NCBI RefSeq assembly: GCF_042701255.1
Contig: NZ_CP170554.1
Span: forward strand, 2,108,001 to 2,172,000
DNA length: 64,000 nt
DNA from: Tahibacter sp042701255
GTDB taxonomy: Bacteria > Pseudomonadota > Gammaproteobacteria > Xanthomonadales > Rhodanobacteraceae
Reading direction: 5' to 3'
The notes under the pieces were generated by a model that had not been told where the DNA came from, made no database searches, and worked only from the letters and a program-made list of their open reading frames with translations. Position 1 is the first letter of the stretch; each line of letters begins with the position of its first letter. Shown piece by piece: positions 53,638 to 62,911 of the stretch. Both the position numbers and the translations under genes were made by a program.

Positions 53638-56600
53638 GTGAACGATTTTGCGGGACGCTGTAGCCGACATTTCCATCGATTCTTTCTTGGCCTGCTGCTT
53701 GCCGCGAGCGGCAGCGGAGCGGGCTTCGCCCAGAACTCGGACTGTGCCGCCGCGGGCGGCGACTCGCAGTGCAAGAAACCGGAGATTTCCGATTTCTCCT
53801 GCGTAGGCACCTTCGTGACGGCGGATTCTCATCCGTGCTCGCTGGCCCCTGCGGGTACGCAGTGCAAGACCGAGGGTGAAGCGCTCGACAAGGCGGTCGC
53901 GAATTTCGCGGCGGGACCGCCGCCTACCTGTGGCCAGCCGAGCTACGGCGGATTGTGTCCGGCGGCCTGGAACCCGGAGACGTTCACTTACAAGCTTGGC
54001 GTGCTGCAGAGCTCGTCGCGCGCCTATGTCGCGACGGTGCCGCACCTCGTCGACAACCAGTGCGAGTTCCATACGTTTTCGGAGTGCGGCAATGTCAATG
54101 CACCGAATGGCTTCATCGGCGCGATCGGCAACTGCACGCGCAGCGTGACCTGTCCGCCCGGCAGCGAGGAATCCGGCGGCACCTGCAAGTCGTTCCGTTC
54201 GGGGGTCTGTTCGATCAACAACCCGATGGACTGCGTGACCGGCGAAAAGACCCAGGTCGAGAAGGACATTGCGGATACCGGCTCGTTGGAGTTCATCCGC
54301 TACTACACGAGTTTCAGTTTCTACGAGCCGCGCGGCAGCGAACCGTCGGGTCCGAACGCGCGTCACTACCGCATCCTCGGCCCGAACTGGCGGCATACCT
54401 ACCAGCGCGCGATCCAGGCCGAACCGGCCGTTGCGGGCCAGCCGGCGATGGTGACGGCGACGCGGCCGGACAACGACTATCGCCAGTTCCGCTTCGTCGG
54501 CGGCGTCTGGGTCGGCGGCACCGACCGGCCTGAAACCCTGGAGGAAATCGTCAGCCTCGGCCAGCGCACGGGCTGGCGCTATTTGACCGCCGACAACGTC
54601 GTCGAGCAGTACGACGCCGACGGCCGTCTGTTGTCGCTGGTCTATCCATCGGGTGCCGTGTTGAGCATGAGCTACAGCTCGGTGAGCACGCCGGTGACGA
54701 CGGCGCCGTTCCCGGGCCTGCTGATCGAGGTAGCCGACCAGGCCGGCCGACGGCTGCAGCTGAGCTACGACGCTCTCGCGCGGCTGACCAAGCTCGCCGC
54801 CGAGGACGGTAGCGAGCACCTCTATGCCTATTCTTCCGCGCACGCGCTGATCTCGGTCACGCGGCCCGATGCCACCGTGCGCAGCTATCTGTACAACGAG
54901 CCGGCGCACAACGCGAATTACTACGCCGGCACCCTGCTGACCGGCATCGTCGACGAGAACGGCCAGCGCTATGCGACCTATCGCTACTCGCACAACAAGG
55001 TCAACGACGAGTGGCATGGCTCGGCCTATGCGGATCGCCTGCAGATCACCTACAGCAGCGGACCGAATCCGCCGTACTACTACGCGCGGACGACCGGCGC
55101 ACTCGGCAATTTCGAGCAGCGCGACCTGATCTTCGCCAACGGCACCATCCGCCAGAAGGCGCGCAAGCGCTGCACCTCGTACAGCTGCGGGACCGTGCTG
55201 TCGGAGCGGTCGGCCACCTACGACACAAACGGCAACATCGACACGCGCACCGACGACAACGGCTCCGTCACCGACTTCACCTACGACACGCGCAATCGCG
55301 AGACCCGCCGCATCGAAGCGGCCAACGCCGCCGGCGTGCATGCGGCGAGCAAGCGCACGATCGAGACCGACTGGCATGCGAGCTGGCGTGTGCCGCTCGA
55401 GCGCCGGACTTTCGATTCGACCAATACGCTCGTGGCCAGGACGCAGTGGAAATACAACCTGCGCGGCCAGCCCGTCGCGCGCTGCGAGGTCGACGTGAAC
55501 GACGCCGCAGCGCTGGCCTACGTCTGCAGCGAAACCACTGCGCCGTCCGCCGCGGCCAAGGTGCGCCGCTGGACCTACGCCTATTGCGAAGCCGCCGATG
55601 TGGCGCTGCCGGGTTCGACCTGCCCGGTGCTCGGCTATGCCAAGAGCGTCGACGGGCCGCGCAGCGCGGCCGACGCCGGCATGAACGCACAGGAAGACGT
55701 CGCGAGCTACGCCTATTACGCGGCCACCGACGAATCGGGCTGCGGCACGGCAGCGGGTCCCTGCCATCGCAAGGGCGATCTCTGGAAGACGACGAATGCG
55801 CTGGGCCAGATCGACGAAGTCGTCACCTACGACAAGGTCGGCCGCAAGACGCTGGTGCGCGACCCGAACGGAACCTTGACCAGTTTCAGCTACGACGGGC
55901 GCGGCCGTCTCGCCGCACAGATCGTCTACGCCAAGGCCACGCCGGTCAGCTGGCCCGACAACGCGCAGACCCTGCTCGACTACGACGGCGTCGGCAATCT
56001 CGTGCGTCTGGAGCATCCGGACGGCGTCGCGCTGAACTATGTCTACGACGACGCGCACCGGCTGACCGACATCATCGACGCCGACGGCAACCGCATTCAC
56101 TACACCCTGGACGCAGCCGGCAACCGCGTCGGCGAAGCGGTCTACGACGCGACCTACAACCCGGCGACGCCGGGGCAGGGGCTCAAGCGCGCGCTGACGC
56201 GGGAGTACAACGCGCTGCGCCGTCTCGTGCGCAGCCTGGATGCGAACGGCATCGCGACGCGCGATTCCTCGCCCTACGACAGCGGCGGCCTGCTCGACGG
56301 CTACGACGGCGCCGGCTATGAAGTGCAGGTCAAGGACGGCCGCGGCACGCAGACGCAGCGCGCGTACGACCCGCTGAACCGCCTCGTCAAGATGATCGGC
56401 GACTATGCCGGCACCGACGTGGAAACCGCCAATGCGACGTCCGAGTACGGCTACGACGCGCTCGACAATCTGCGCACGGTCAAGGACGCGGCCAACCTGA
56501 CGACGACGTATACCTACGACGGTCTCGGCAACCGGACCGCCGTCGACAGCCCGGACACGGGCCATACGGACTACGCCTACGACCGCAACGGCAATCGCAC

Positions 56601-58455
56601 CGGCGAGACCGACAACCGCGGAATCGCGAGTGGCCGCACCTACGATGCGTTGAATCGCCTGCGTGCGATCGCCTATCCGACCAGTGCGCTCGACGTCGCC
56701 TATCACTACGACGAAAGCAACGCGACCACCGGCTGTGCGAGTTCGTATCCGCAGGGCCGCCTGACGCGCATGACCGACGCCGGCGGCACGACGACGTATT
56801 GCTACGACCGCCGCGGCAACGTCACGCGCAAGGCTCAGATCAGCGGCGGAGTGACGCTCGGCGTCGACTACACCTACACGCCGGCCGACCGCATCGCGAC
56901 GATCACCTATCCGGGCGGCGGCATCGCCGGCTATGCCTACGACGGCAACGGCCGCATCAATCGTCTGACCTGGAAGTCGGGTCCGACGGCCAGCGCGATC
57001 GACGTGATCGCCGGCGTCAGCTACTACCCGTTCGGTCCGGCCAACGTGCTGACCTACGGCAACGGCCGCCAGCAGACCCGGACCTATGATCAGAACTATC
57101 TGATCGACAGCATCGTGAGCTCGGCGACGGGCGGCTTCGTCGTCGACTTCAGCCTCGATGCGACGGGCAACGTCGTCGGCGCACAGAGCGGATTCGGCCT
57201 CGGCGGCGCGCAGCGCGTCTATGTCTACGACAGGCTGCAGCGTCTGACGCGCGTGGAGGACGGCGCCGGGCTGATGCTCGAGGACTACGGCTACGACAAG
57301 GCCGGCGATCGCACGCAGAAGCAGTTCACCGGACAGCCGCTGCAGTCCTATGCCTACCTCGGCGGCACGCACCGGCTCGGCAGCGTGGCCGGTGTCGGTC
57401 GCAGCTACGACGCGAACGGCAACACCACCAGTCGCGGCGACGGCGTGACCCTGGGCTACGACGACATGAACCGGTTGAGCGGCGCGACCGCGACCGGCAG
57501 CGCCACGAGCTATGTCTACTCGGGGCGCGACGAGCGCACGCAGAAAGTCGTGACCGCCGGTGGCGCCGTGACCACGAGCCGCTATCTGTTCGATCAGGCC
57601 GGGCAGCTCCTGGCCGAGGAAATGCAGGTCGACGGCGGCAAGAAATCGCGCAACGTCTATCTGTTCGTCGGCGACCTGCCGGTCGCCGTTCTGCGCGGCA
57701 CCAGCCTGAGCTATCTCGAAAGCGATCACCTGGGCACGCCGCGTGTCGCGGCCAATCCGGCCACCGATGCGCCCGAGTGGTACTGGGATCTGCTCGGCAG
57801 CGGTTTCGGCGAACATGCCGCGACGACCGTGGTCACCGGCAAGAGCCTTCCTCTGCGCTATCCGGGCCAGTACCACGATGCCGAGACGGGACTGAGCTAC
57901 AACTATCGGCGCGACTACGAGGCCGCGGTCGGCCGCTATATCCAGAGCGATCCGATCGGTCTGGCGAGTTCGCTCGCGACGTATGCCTACGTCGATTCGA
58001 ACCCGCTGAAGTTCATCGATCCGTACGGGCTGGCGAAATGGACCGGCGGCATGCTTTCGGGCGGCCTCCAGGCCGGTACGGCGGGTCTGGTCACCCTGCA
58101 CTCGCCGTGTCCGGATGGCAGCTGGGCGTGGGCGACGGTCATGCTTTATGGCGGGCAATTCACGCCGGGACCGCCGTTCGCATTCACGGGCTCGGGGCTC
58201 GAGCTGGTCGACGGAAGTACGATTCCGACTCCCGACGTATTCGAGGGAGCCTGGGGCTTCTCCGCGCTGAGCTACGTGGTCGGATTCGGCCCGCAGTACG
58301 GCAACATGTTCATCGGCGGCGCGCACGGCAAGGCGGGCATGACGATGGCGGCCGGCTTCAACGTCAGCTTCGGCGCCGGCGGCGGCGTTACCCAAGTCAC
58401 CAAGAAGCGCTACTGCAAGGACAAGGACAACGACGACAACGAATGCCGCCGCTGA
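53638..58455 (+). CDS. RHS/YD-repeat secreted protein, 1605 aa
   Basis: Exported RHS-repeat protein. GTG 53638 gives a signal peptide (FFLGLLLAASGSGAGFA) and a Cys-rich N-terminal region (residues about 30-190, including GSEESGGTCKSFRSGVCSIN), then a DUF6531-type segment (CVTGEKTQVEKDIADTGSLE) and roughly thirty YD repeats (YDGLGNRTAVDSPDTGHTDY, YDRNGNRTGETDNRGIASG). The RHS core closes with RYPGQYHDAETGLSYNYRRD, RYIQSDPIGL and IDPYGLAKW near residue 1460. The remaining 140 residues form a variable tip (VGFGPQYGNMFIGGAHGKAG, C-terminus KKRYCKDKDNDDNECRR). A Sec signal rather than a PAAR/T6SS N-terminus suggests secretion independent of T6SS. No small immunity-type gene follows. Confidence 0.93.
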   Translation: MNDFAGRCSRHFHRFFLGLLLAASGSGAGFAQNSDCAAAGGDSQCKKPEISDFSCVGTFVTADSHPCSLAPAGTQCKTEGEALDKAVANFAAGPPPTCGQPSYGGLCPAAWNPETFTYKLGVLQSSSRAYVATVPHLVDNQCEFHTFSECGNVNAPNGFIGAIGNCTRSVTCPPGSEESGGTCKSFRSGVCSINNPMDCVTGEKTQVEKDIADTGSLEFIRYYTSFSFYEPRGSEPSGPNARHYRILGPNWRHTYQRAIQAEPAVAGQPAMVTATRPDNDYRQFRFVGGVWVGGTDRPETLEEIVSLGQRTGWRYLTADNVVEQYDADGRLLSLVYPSGAVLSMSYSSVSTPVTTAPFPGLLIEVADQAGRRLQLSYDALARLTKLAAEDGSEHLYAYSSAHALISVTRPDATVRSYLYNEPAHNANYYAGTLLTGIVDENGQRYATYRYSHNKVNDEWHGSAYADRLQITYSSGPNPPYYYARTTGALGNFEQRDLIFANGTIRQKARKRCTSYSCGTVLSERSATYDTNGNIDTRTDDNGSVTDFTYDTRNRETRRIEAANAAGVHAASKRTIETDWHASWRVPLERRTFDSTNTLVARTQWKYNLRGQPVARCEVDVNDAAALAYVCSETTAPSAAAKVRRWTYAYCEAADVALPGSTCPVLGYAKSVDGPRSAADAGMNAQEDVASYAYYAATDESGCGTAAGPCHRKGDLWKTTNALGQIDEVVTYDKVGRKTLVRDPNGTLTSFSYDGRGRLAAQIVYAKATPVSWPDNAQTLLDYDGVGNLVRLEHPDGVALNYVYDDAHRLTDIIDADGNRIHYTLDAAGNRVGEAVYDATYNPATPGQGLKRALTREYNALRRLVRSLDANGIATRDSSPYDSGGLLDGYDGAGYEVQVKDGRGTQTQRAYDPLNRLVKMIGDYAGTDVETANATSEYGYDALDNLRTVKDAANLTTTYTYDGLGNRTAVDSPDTGHTDYAYDRNGNRTGETDNRGIASGRTYDALNRLRAIAYPTSALDVAYHYDESNATTGCASSYPQGRLTRMTDAGGTTTYCYDRRGNVTRKAQISGGVTLGVDYTYTPADRIATITYPGGGIAGYAYDGNGRINRLTWKSGPTASAIDVIAGVSYYPFGPANVLTYGNGRQQTRTYDQNYLIDSIVSSATGGFVVDFSLDATGNVVGAQSGFGLGGAQRVYVYDRLQRLTRVEDGAGLMLEDYGYDKAGDRTQKQFTGQPLQSYAYLGGTHRLGSVAGVGRSYDANGNTTSRGDGVTLGYDDMNRLSGATATGSATSYVYSGRDERTQKVVTAGGAVTTSRYLFDQAGQLLAEEMQVDGGKKSRNVYLFVGDLPVAVLRGTSLSYLESDHLGTPRVAANPATDAPEWYWDLLGSGFGEHAATTVVTGKSLPLRYPGQYHDAETGLSYNYRRDYEAAVGRYIQSDPIGLASSLATYAYVDSNPLKFIDPYGLAKWTGGMLSGGLQAGTAGLVTLHSPCPDGSWAWATVMLYGGQFTPGPPFAFTGSGLELVDGSTIPTPDVFEGAWGFSALSYVVGFGPQYGNMFIGGAHGKAGMTMAAGFNVSFGAGGGVTQVTKKRYCKDKDNDDNECRR

Positions 58456-58495
58456 TCATGGCGGATCGTTCGCCGTTCGATGCATGAACGCGCTG

Positions 58496-58526
58496 AAGGC
58501 GCCGGGTCGTACCCGGCGCCTTTTTT
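58496..58526 (+). terminator. Rho-independent terminator of the RHS gene
   Basis: GGCGCCGGGT - CGT - ACCCGGCGCC, a perfect 10-bp stem, followed by TTTTTT (58521-58526). It lies 40 bp after the RHS stop codon. Confidence 0.93.
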
Positions 58527-58638
58527 CTTGTGCAGATCGCGCGCTGCCGCGCCGGCGTTCCCGGAGCGGGCGGGCATCGCATCGCTGCCGGGTTCGCCAC
58601 GAGCCGTTTCGTGTCGCGGAACGGCGTGAAACAACCGT

Positions 58639-58667
58639 TTGAAATCTGCGTTTGAGCGTTGTAGAGT
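58639..58667 (+). promoter_or_regulatory. Candidate sigma-70-like promoter for the lipase operon
   Basis: TTGAAA (58639-58644), a 17-bp spacer and TAGAGT (58662-58667). Two or three mismatches to consensus, but correct spacing and in the only AT-richer patch of the gap. Confidence 0.4.
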
Positions 58668-58880
58668 CCCCCGGCCGCCGCGGTCTGCGCCGGCACATGA
58701 ATCCAACCATCGATCGTCATGCTGGGAGGGCCTCGGGTTCGAGGCCGGGCGTCGGTTGACAGAAGTGGCCGCGGGGGCGGCTCGCCGAAGACGGAAATCA
58801 TCCGCGCGGCAGGAGCAGTGATTCGGGACGAGAAGCCGGCAGTACCGGTAGCTCCGGGGCTTCCCTTGGGAGAGGGAAGT

Positions 58881-59813
58881 ATGATGCGCCACGTTTTCGG
58901 ACGCCTGCTCGGCGTCCTGCTCTGTCTTGGTTTCGTCGCGCCGGTCATGGCGCAATCCGGCTATACGCAGACGCGCTATCCGATCGTGCTCGTGCACGGC
59001 CTGCTCGGCTTCGACAGCCTGCTCGGCGTCTACGACTACTGGTACGGCATTCCGTCGCAGCTGCGTTCCGGCGGCGCCACGGTCTACGTGGCCAGCGTTT
59101 CGGCGGCCAATTCCAGCGCCGTGCGCGGCGAGCAACTGATCCGCGATCTCGATCATCTGCGCGCGCTGTACGGCCATGCCAGGTTCAATCTGATCGGGCA
59201 CAGCCATGGCGGACCGACGATCCGCTACGTCGCGTCGGTGCGACCGGATCTGGTCGCGTCGATCACCTCGGTCGGCGCGCCGCACAAGGGCAGCAAGGTC
59301 GCCGACGGACTCAACGCCACTTTGCCGCCGGGCTCGCCGCTGCGTCCGCTCGTGGCCGGTTTCGTCGATGCGCTCGGCGGTTTCCTCGGCTTTCTTTCCG
59401 GCAACAGCGATCCGCAGTACGCGCTCGGCGCGCTGGCCTCGCTGAACACTGCCGGCTCGACCGCGTTCAACACGCGTCATCCGCAGGGCATACCGACGAC
59501 GAGCTGCGGCGAAGGCGCGGCCGTGGTCAACGGCGTGCGCTACTACTCGATCGGCGGCACTTCGGTGCTGACCAACGTGTTCGATGCGTCCGACGCGCTG
59601 CTCGGCGCCGGCGGCCTGTTCTACGGCTTCGAAGCCAACGACGGTCTGGTCGGCCGCTGCTCCAGCCATCTCGGCGTGGTGCTGCGCGACGACTATGCCT
59701 GGAACCATCTGGACGAAGTGAATCAGGTGCTCGCGCTGCGCGGCCTGTTCGCATCCGATCCGGTCAGCGTGCTGCGTGCTCAGGCGAACCGGCTGAAGTC
59801 GGCCGGGCTGTGA
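58881..59813 (+). CDS. Secreted triacylglycerol lipase (foldase-dependent family I)
   Basis: 310-aa lipase with signal peptide (FGRLLGVLLCLGFVAPVMAQ). HGLLGFDS oxyanion region, nucleophile elbow GHSHGG, acid in FEANDGLVGR, His in CSSHLGVVLRDDY, and a cysteine pair (TTSCGEG and GRCSSH) as in Pseudomonas/Burkholderia LipA. It is exported by Sec, folded by the chaperone encoded next, and then secreted, usually by type II secretion. Start at ATG 58881 or 58884 after GAGAGGGA. Its stop overlaps the chaperone start. Confidence 0.94.
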   Translation: MMRHVFGRLLGVLLCLGFVAPVMAQSGYTQTRYPIVLVHGLLGFDSLLGVYDYWYGIPSQLRSGGATVYVASVSAANSSAVRGEQLIRDLDHLRALYGHARFNLIGHSHGGPTIRYVASVRPDLVASITSVGAPHKGSKVADGLNATLPPGSPLRPLVAGFVDALGGFLGFLSGNSDPQYALGALASLNTAGSTAFNTRHPQGIPTTSCGEGAAVVNGVRYYSIGGTSVLTNVFDASDALLGAGGLFYGFEANDGLVGRCSSHLGVVLRDDYAWNHLDEVNQVLALRGLFASDPVSVLRAQANRLKSAGL

Positions 59814-60817
59814 AACGGCGCATCGGCGCGGGCGTGGCGGCGGCGGTCCTGCTCGGACTGCTGCTCGCGCGCCGGCTGCCGGATGCTTCGCCGCCGCCGG
59901 CCGCCGCGCCGGCGGCGGTACCTGTCGTCGCGAAAGAAGCCGCCGCACGACGCGATGCCATCATGAGCGCGGCCGCCGGGCGTCAGCCGCAGGCCGTCGG
60001 TACCGCGCGTGCGGATTCGCTGCGCGGTACCGACGTCGACGGCGGCGTGCGCGTCGATGCGCAAGGGCGTGTCGTGCGCGACCGCGAGCTGCGCCGGCTG
60101 TTCGACTATTTCCTTGCGCGTCTCGGCGAACGCAGTCCCGAACGCATACGCGAGGATCTGCTGCAGTGGCTGCAGCAGCAGCCGCAGCTCGATGCCGCGG
60201 CGCGCGCCGAGGTCGTTGCGCTGTATGACCGCTATGTCGAACTGCAACGCGCGAGCGCGGCGCTCGGCAACGGCGCAGACCTGAGTGCCGATCTGCAGCG
60301 GCTGCGCGAATTGCGCGAGCGCGAACTCGGCCGCGAACTCGCGCAGGCCTGGTTCGGCGAGGAACAGGACTACGCCGCGCAGACGCTTGCGCGGCTCGCG
60401 GTCGCGCGCGATGCGAGCCTGGATGCGTCCGTGCGTGACCGGCGCCTGGCCGAGATCGATGCGAGTCTCGATCCGTCGCAGCGTGCCGCGCGCAGCGACA
60501 GTACGGACTTCCAGAGCGCCGTTGCGCAGAGCCGGCAGTTCGACACGGCCGACGTGTCCGCTGCGCAGCGCGCCGAACAGCGCCGGCAACGCTGGGGCGA
60601 TGCCGCGGCCGTGCGCCTGGCCGAGCTCGACCAGCAGGAAGCCGGCTGGCAGTTGCGCCTGCAGGCCTATGCGCAGGCGCGCGAGCAGGTGTTCGCCGAT
60701 CGCAGCCTGAGCCCGGCGCAGCGCGACAGTCGCCTCGCGCGATTGCTCGACGATTTCAGCGATGCGGAGCGGCGGCGTGTGCTTGCGCTGGCCGACGAAG
60801 GACTGCTGCCGCATTGA
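59810..60817 (+). CDS. lifO: Lipase-specific foldase (lipase chaperone)
   Basis: Membrane-anchored periplasmic steric chaperone, 335 aa from GTG 59810. An N-terminal anchor (RRIGAGVAAAVLLGLLLARR), a Pro/Ala linker, then the diagnostic RxxFDYFL motif: RRLFDYFLARLGE at residues 95-107, followed by an all-helical headpiece-linker-headpiece structure (ADLQRLRELRERELGRELAQ, ARLLDDFSDAERRRVLAL). Coupled to the lipase gene by overlap. Confidence 0.94.
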   Translation: MKRRIGAGVAAAVLLGLLLARRLPDASPPPAAAPAAVPVVAKEAAARRDAIMSAAAGRQPQAVGTARADSLRGTDVDGGVRVDAQGRVVRDRELRRLFDYFLARLGERSPERIREDLLQWLQQQPQLDAAARAEVVALYDRYVELQRASAALGNGADLSADLQRLRELRERELGRELAQAWFGEEQDYAAQTLARLAVARDASLDASVRDRRLAEIDASLDPSQRAARSDSTDFQSAVAQSRQFDTADVSAAQRAEQRRQRWGDAAAVRLAELDQQEAGWQLRLQAYAQAREQVFADRSLSPAQRDSRLARLLDDFSDAERRRVLALADEGLLPH

Positions 60818-60905
60818 CTGCGCGAGGTAGGAGCCTTGCGCTGTCGTGCGCAGTGCCGCTGTCGATTCAGCGCTTCGTCGTCGGCGTTGCGCGGCAGCTG
60901 CCGCA

Positions 60906-61931
60906 CTAGCGATCGAGCACTTCCCAGCCCATCTGCGCGATCGTCGCGGCCATGCGACCGGCGGCCAGCGCCTGCTCGTTCGAGGCATTGCCCTGCAGCG
61001 CGCGCTGCATGACGCCCTGCGCGATCGCGGCCAGGCGGAAGAAATGGAAGGCCAGATGGAACGGCCAGGCATCGCCGGGATCCAGGCCGGTAGCCGTTGC
61101 GAAGCGCGCGAGCAATGCGGCTTCGTCGGGAATGCCGAGTGCGGCGCGGTCCATTCCGGCCAGGCCCGGCAGCACCGGATTGCGCGGCAGGCGCAGGGCC
61201 ATGCAGAAGTAGCCGAGATCGGCCAGCGGATGGCCTAGGGTCGACAGTTCCCAGTCGACGACGGCGAGCAGGCGCGGCTCGTCCGACCACATGAGGTTGT
61301 CGAGACGGAAGTCGCCGTGCACGAGTGCGACGCGGCCGTCGTCGGCCGGTGCGGCCGCCGGCAGCGCCGCGATCAACTGGTCCATCGCTGCGATCGTCGT
61401 GGTCTCGCTGGCGCGGTACTGCTCGCTCCAGCGCGCGATCTGGCGCGCGAAATAGTTGCCGGGCTTGCCGTAGTCCGCCAGTCCGGCCGCAACCACGTCG
61501 AGACCGGCCAGGGCGATCAGGCTGTCGAGCGCCGCGTCGTAGATCGCACCGCGCTGTGCCGGCGCGAGTTCCGGCAGCGCCGGATCCCAGTACACGCGGC
61601 CGGGCACGTAGCTCATCAGATAGAACGCGCTGCCGACGACGGCGGTGTCTTCGCACAGATGCAGCGGCGCGGCGACGGGCACGGCGCCGTGTTCGAGCGC
61701 GCGCAGCACGCGGTATTCGCGATCGACCGCATGCGCCGAGGCGAGCAGCTTGCCCGGCGGCTTGCGCCGCAATACGTAGCAGCCCGAGGCCGCGTCGATG
61801 CGATAGGTCGGATTGGACTGGCCGCCCTTGAACTTGGTCGCGACCAGCGGCCCGCGGAAGCCCGGTACCTGGGCCTGCAGATAAGCGGCGAGCGTATCGG
61901 TGTCGAAGCCGGGATCGGAAACGGAGGTCAT
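60906..61931 (-). CDS. Aminoglycoside-phosphotransferase-like kinase (ACAD10/YcbJ-type)
   Basis: 341-aa protein kinase-like fold enzyme. FKGGQSNPTYRI (nucleotide loop), YVLRRKPPGKLLASAHAVDR (Lys), Brenner motif VHGDFRLDNLMW and metal-binding DWELSTLGHPLADLGYF. The sequence matches the phosphotransferase family commonly linked to acyl-CoA dehydrogenases, thought to phosphorylate hydroxyacyl groups; it is not an antibiotic-resistance enzyme. No acyl-CoA dehydrogenase is adjacent here. Confidence 0.88.
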   Translation of the reverse strand: MTSVSDPGFDTDTLAAYLQAQVPGFRGPLVATKFKGGQSNPTYRIDAASGCYVLRRKPPGKLLASAHAVDREYRVLRALEHGAVPVAAPLHLCEDTAVVGSAFYLMSYVPGRVYWDPALPELAPAQRGAIYDAALDSLIALAGLDVVAAGLADYGKPGNYFARQIARWSEQYRASETTTIAAMDQLIAALPAAAPADDGRVALVHGDFRLDNLMWSDEPRLLAVVDWELSTLGHPLADLGYFCMALRLPRNPVLPGLAGMDRAALGIPDEAALLARFATATGLDPGDAWPFHLAFHFFRLAAIAQGVMQRALQGNASNEQALAAGRMAATIAQMGWEVLDR

Positions 61932-62262
61932 GGTCGGCCGGTGCGCGGAAGCGAGCGCCTACGCTAGTGGCCCGTCCCGCAAATGACAATCGGATGCTGC
62001 AGGTGCCTTTCGCTTCTGCGGGCCGCCGCCGTTTGCTGCTGCCGTGCCGACAGTCTCCTCGCGCCCGTCGGTGCCCAGGGAGAAATTCCGCCCGAACAAC
62101 GTGACTGCATCGAGGTGCGGGCAGCAGTGATCCGGCGCGACCCGTGTGCTCCACGACGATCTGCCGGGATCGGCTGCCGCGCCGTGCTTGCGCGCTTGGC
62201 GGCGGCAGGCCACAGTTGGCCGCCGGCACGAGGCCGGTCCCTGCCGTCGCTGCGGAGTGAAC
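61932..62262. other. Intergenic region between phosphotransferase and lemA
   Basis: 331 bp; divergent promoters are expected. Short open frames on both strands have no coding character. No repeats, terminator or riboswitch seen. Confidence 0.5.
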
Positions 62263-62877
62263 ATGCGTGCGATCCGATGGCTGTGCCTGCCGCTGCTGCT
62301 GGTCCTGCTGAGCGGTTGCGGCTACAACGCGATCCAGTCCAAGGACGAAGACACCAAGGCCGCCTGGTCCGAGGTCGTCAACCAGTATCAGCGCCGGGCC
62401 GATCTCGTGCCCAACCTCGTCAACACGGTCAAGGGCTACGCCGCGCACGAGGAATCCGTATTCACCAAGGTCACCGAGGCGCGCGCCAAGGTCGGCACGA
62501 TCACCCTGTCGGCCGAGGATCTCGCCGACGAGGCCAAGCTCAAGCAGTTCCAGGCCGCCCAGGGCGAGTTGTCCGGCGCGCTGTCGCGGCTGATGGCGGT
62601 CAGCGAGAACTATCCGCAGCTCAAGGCCGACGGCCTGTTCCAGAACCTGCAGGCGCAGCTCGAAGGCACCGAGAACCGCATCACCGTCGCGCGCAACCGC
62701 TACATTCAGGCCGTGCGCGACTACAACGTGCTCGTGCGTTCGTTTCCGCAGAACATGACCGCCGGCATGTTCGGCTACAAGCCCAAGGCGAATTTCTCGG
62801 TCGACAACGAGGCGCAGATCTCCACCGCGCCGGCGGTCGATTTCGGCAAGCCGGCCACGCCGCCGTCAGGCCAATGA
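62263..62877 (+). CDS. lemA: LemA-family lipoprotein
   Basis: 204-aa lipoprotein with lipobox LLLVLLSGCGYN (Cys19) and the LemA helical bundle (VVNQYQRRADLVPNLVNTVK, GYAAHEESVFTKVTEARAKV, LMAVSENYPQLKADGLFQNL, TENRITVARNRYIQAVRDYN, FPQNMTAGMFGYK). Membrane-attached with a periplasmic bundle; molecular role unresolved. It forms an operon with the two TPM-domain genes, a widely conserved arrangement. Confidence 0.95.
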   Translation: MRAIRWLCLPLLLVLLSGCGYNAIQSKDEDTKAAWSEVVNQYQRRADLVPNLVNTVKGYAAHEESVFTKVTEARAKVGTITLSAEDLADEAKLKQFQAAQGELSGALSRLMAVSENYPQLKADGLFQNLQAQLEGTENRITVARNRYIQAVRDYNVLVRSFPQNMTAGMFGYKPKANFSVDNEAQISTAPAVDFGKPATPPSGQ

Positions 62878-62911
62878 GCGCATCGCGCCAGGCTGCGGCC
62901 GGCGTGACGGC

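Larger units (their letters stand above)
58456..58880. other. Intergenic region between RHS and lipase genes
   Basis: 425 bp containing the RHS terminator and a candidate lipase promoter, followed by an approximately 215-nt lipase leader that holds no convincing ORF. An in-frame extension of the lipase gene back to 58719 exists but would bury the signal peptide and is rejected. Confidence 0.6.

Noticed and set aside
53494..58395. 1633-codon open frame antisense to the RHS gene
   Set aside because: Shadow of YD-repeat codon usage; repetitive Arg/Val/Ala text without motifs, while the forward strand encodes an unmistakable RHS protein.
58719..58880. N-terminal extension of the lipase
   Set aside because: It would precede a good signal peptide; the ATG at 58881/58884 has a proper ribosome-binding site.
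60906..61931. Antibiotic-resistance aminoglycoside phosphotransferase
   Set aside because: Sequence fits the acyl-CoA-dehydrogenase-linked phosphotransferase group rather than APH resistance enzymes.
61959..62264. 101-codon minus-strand open frame upstream of lemA
   Set aside because: No coding character, no family match, and it covers the expected lemA promoter.
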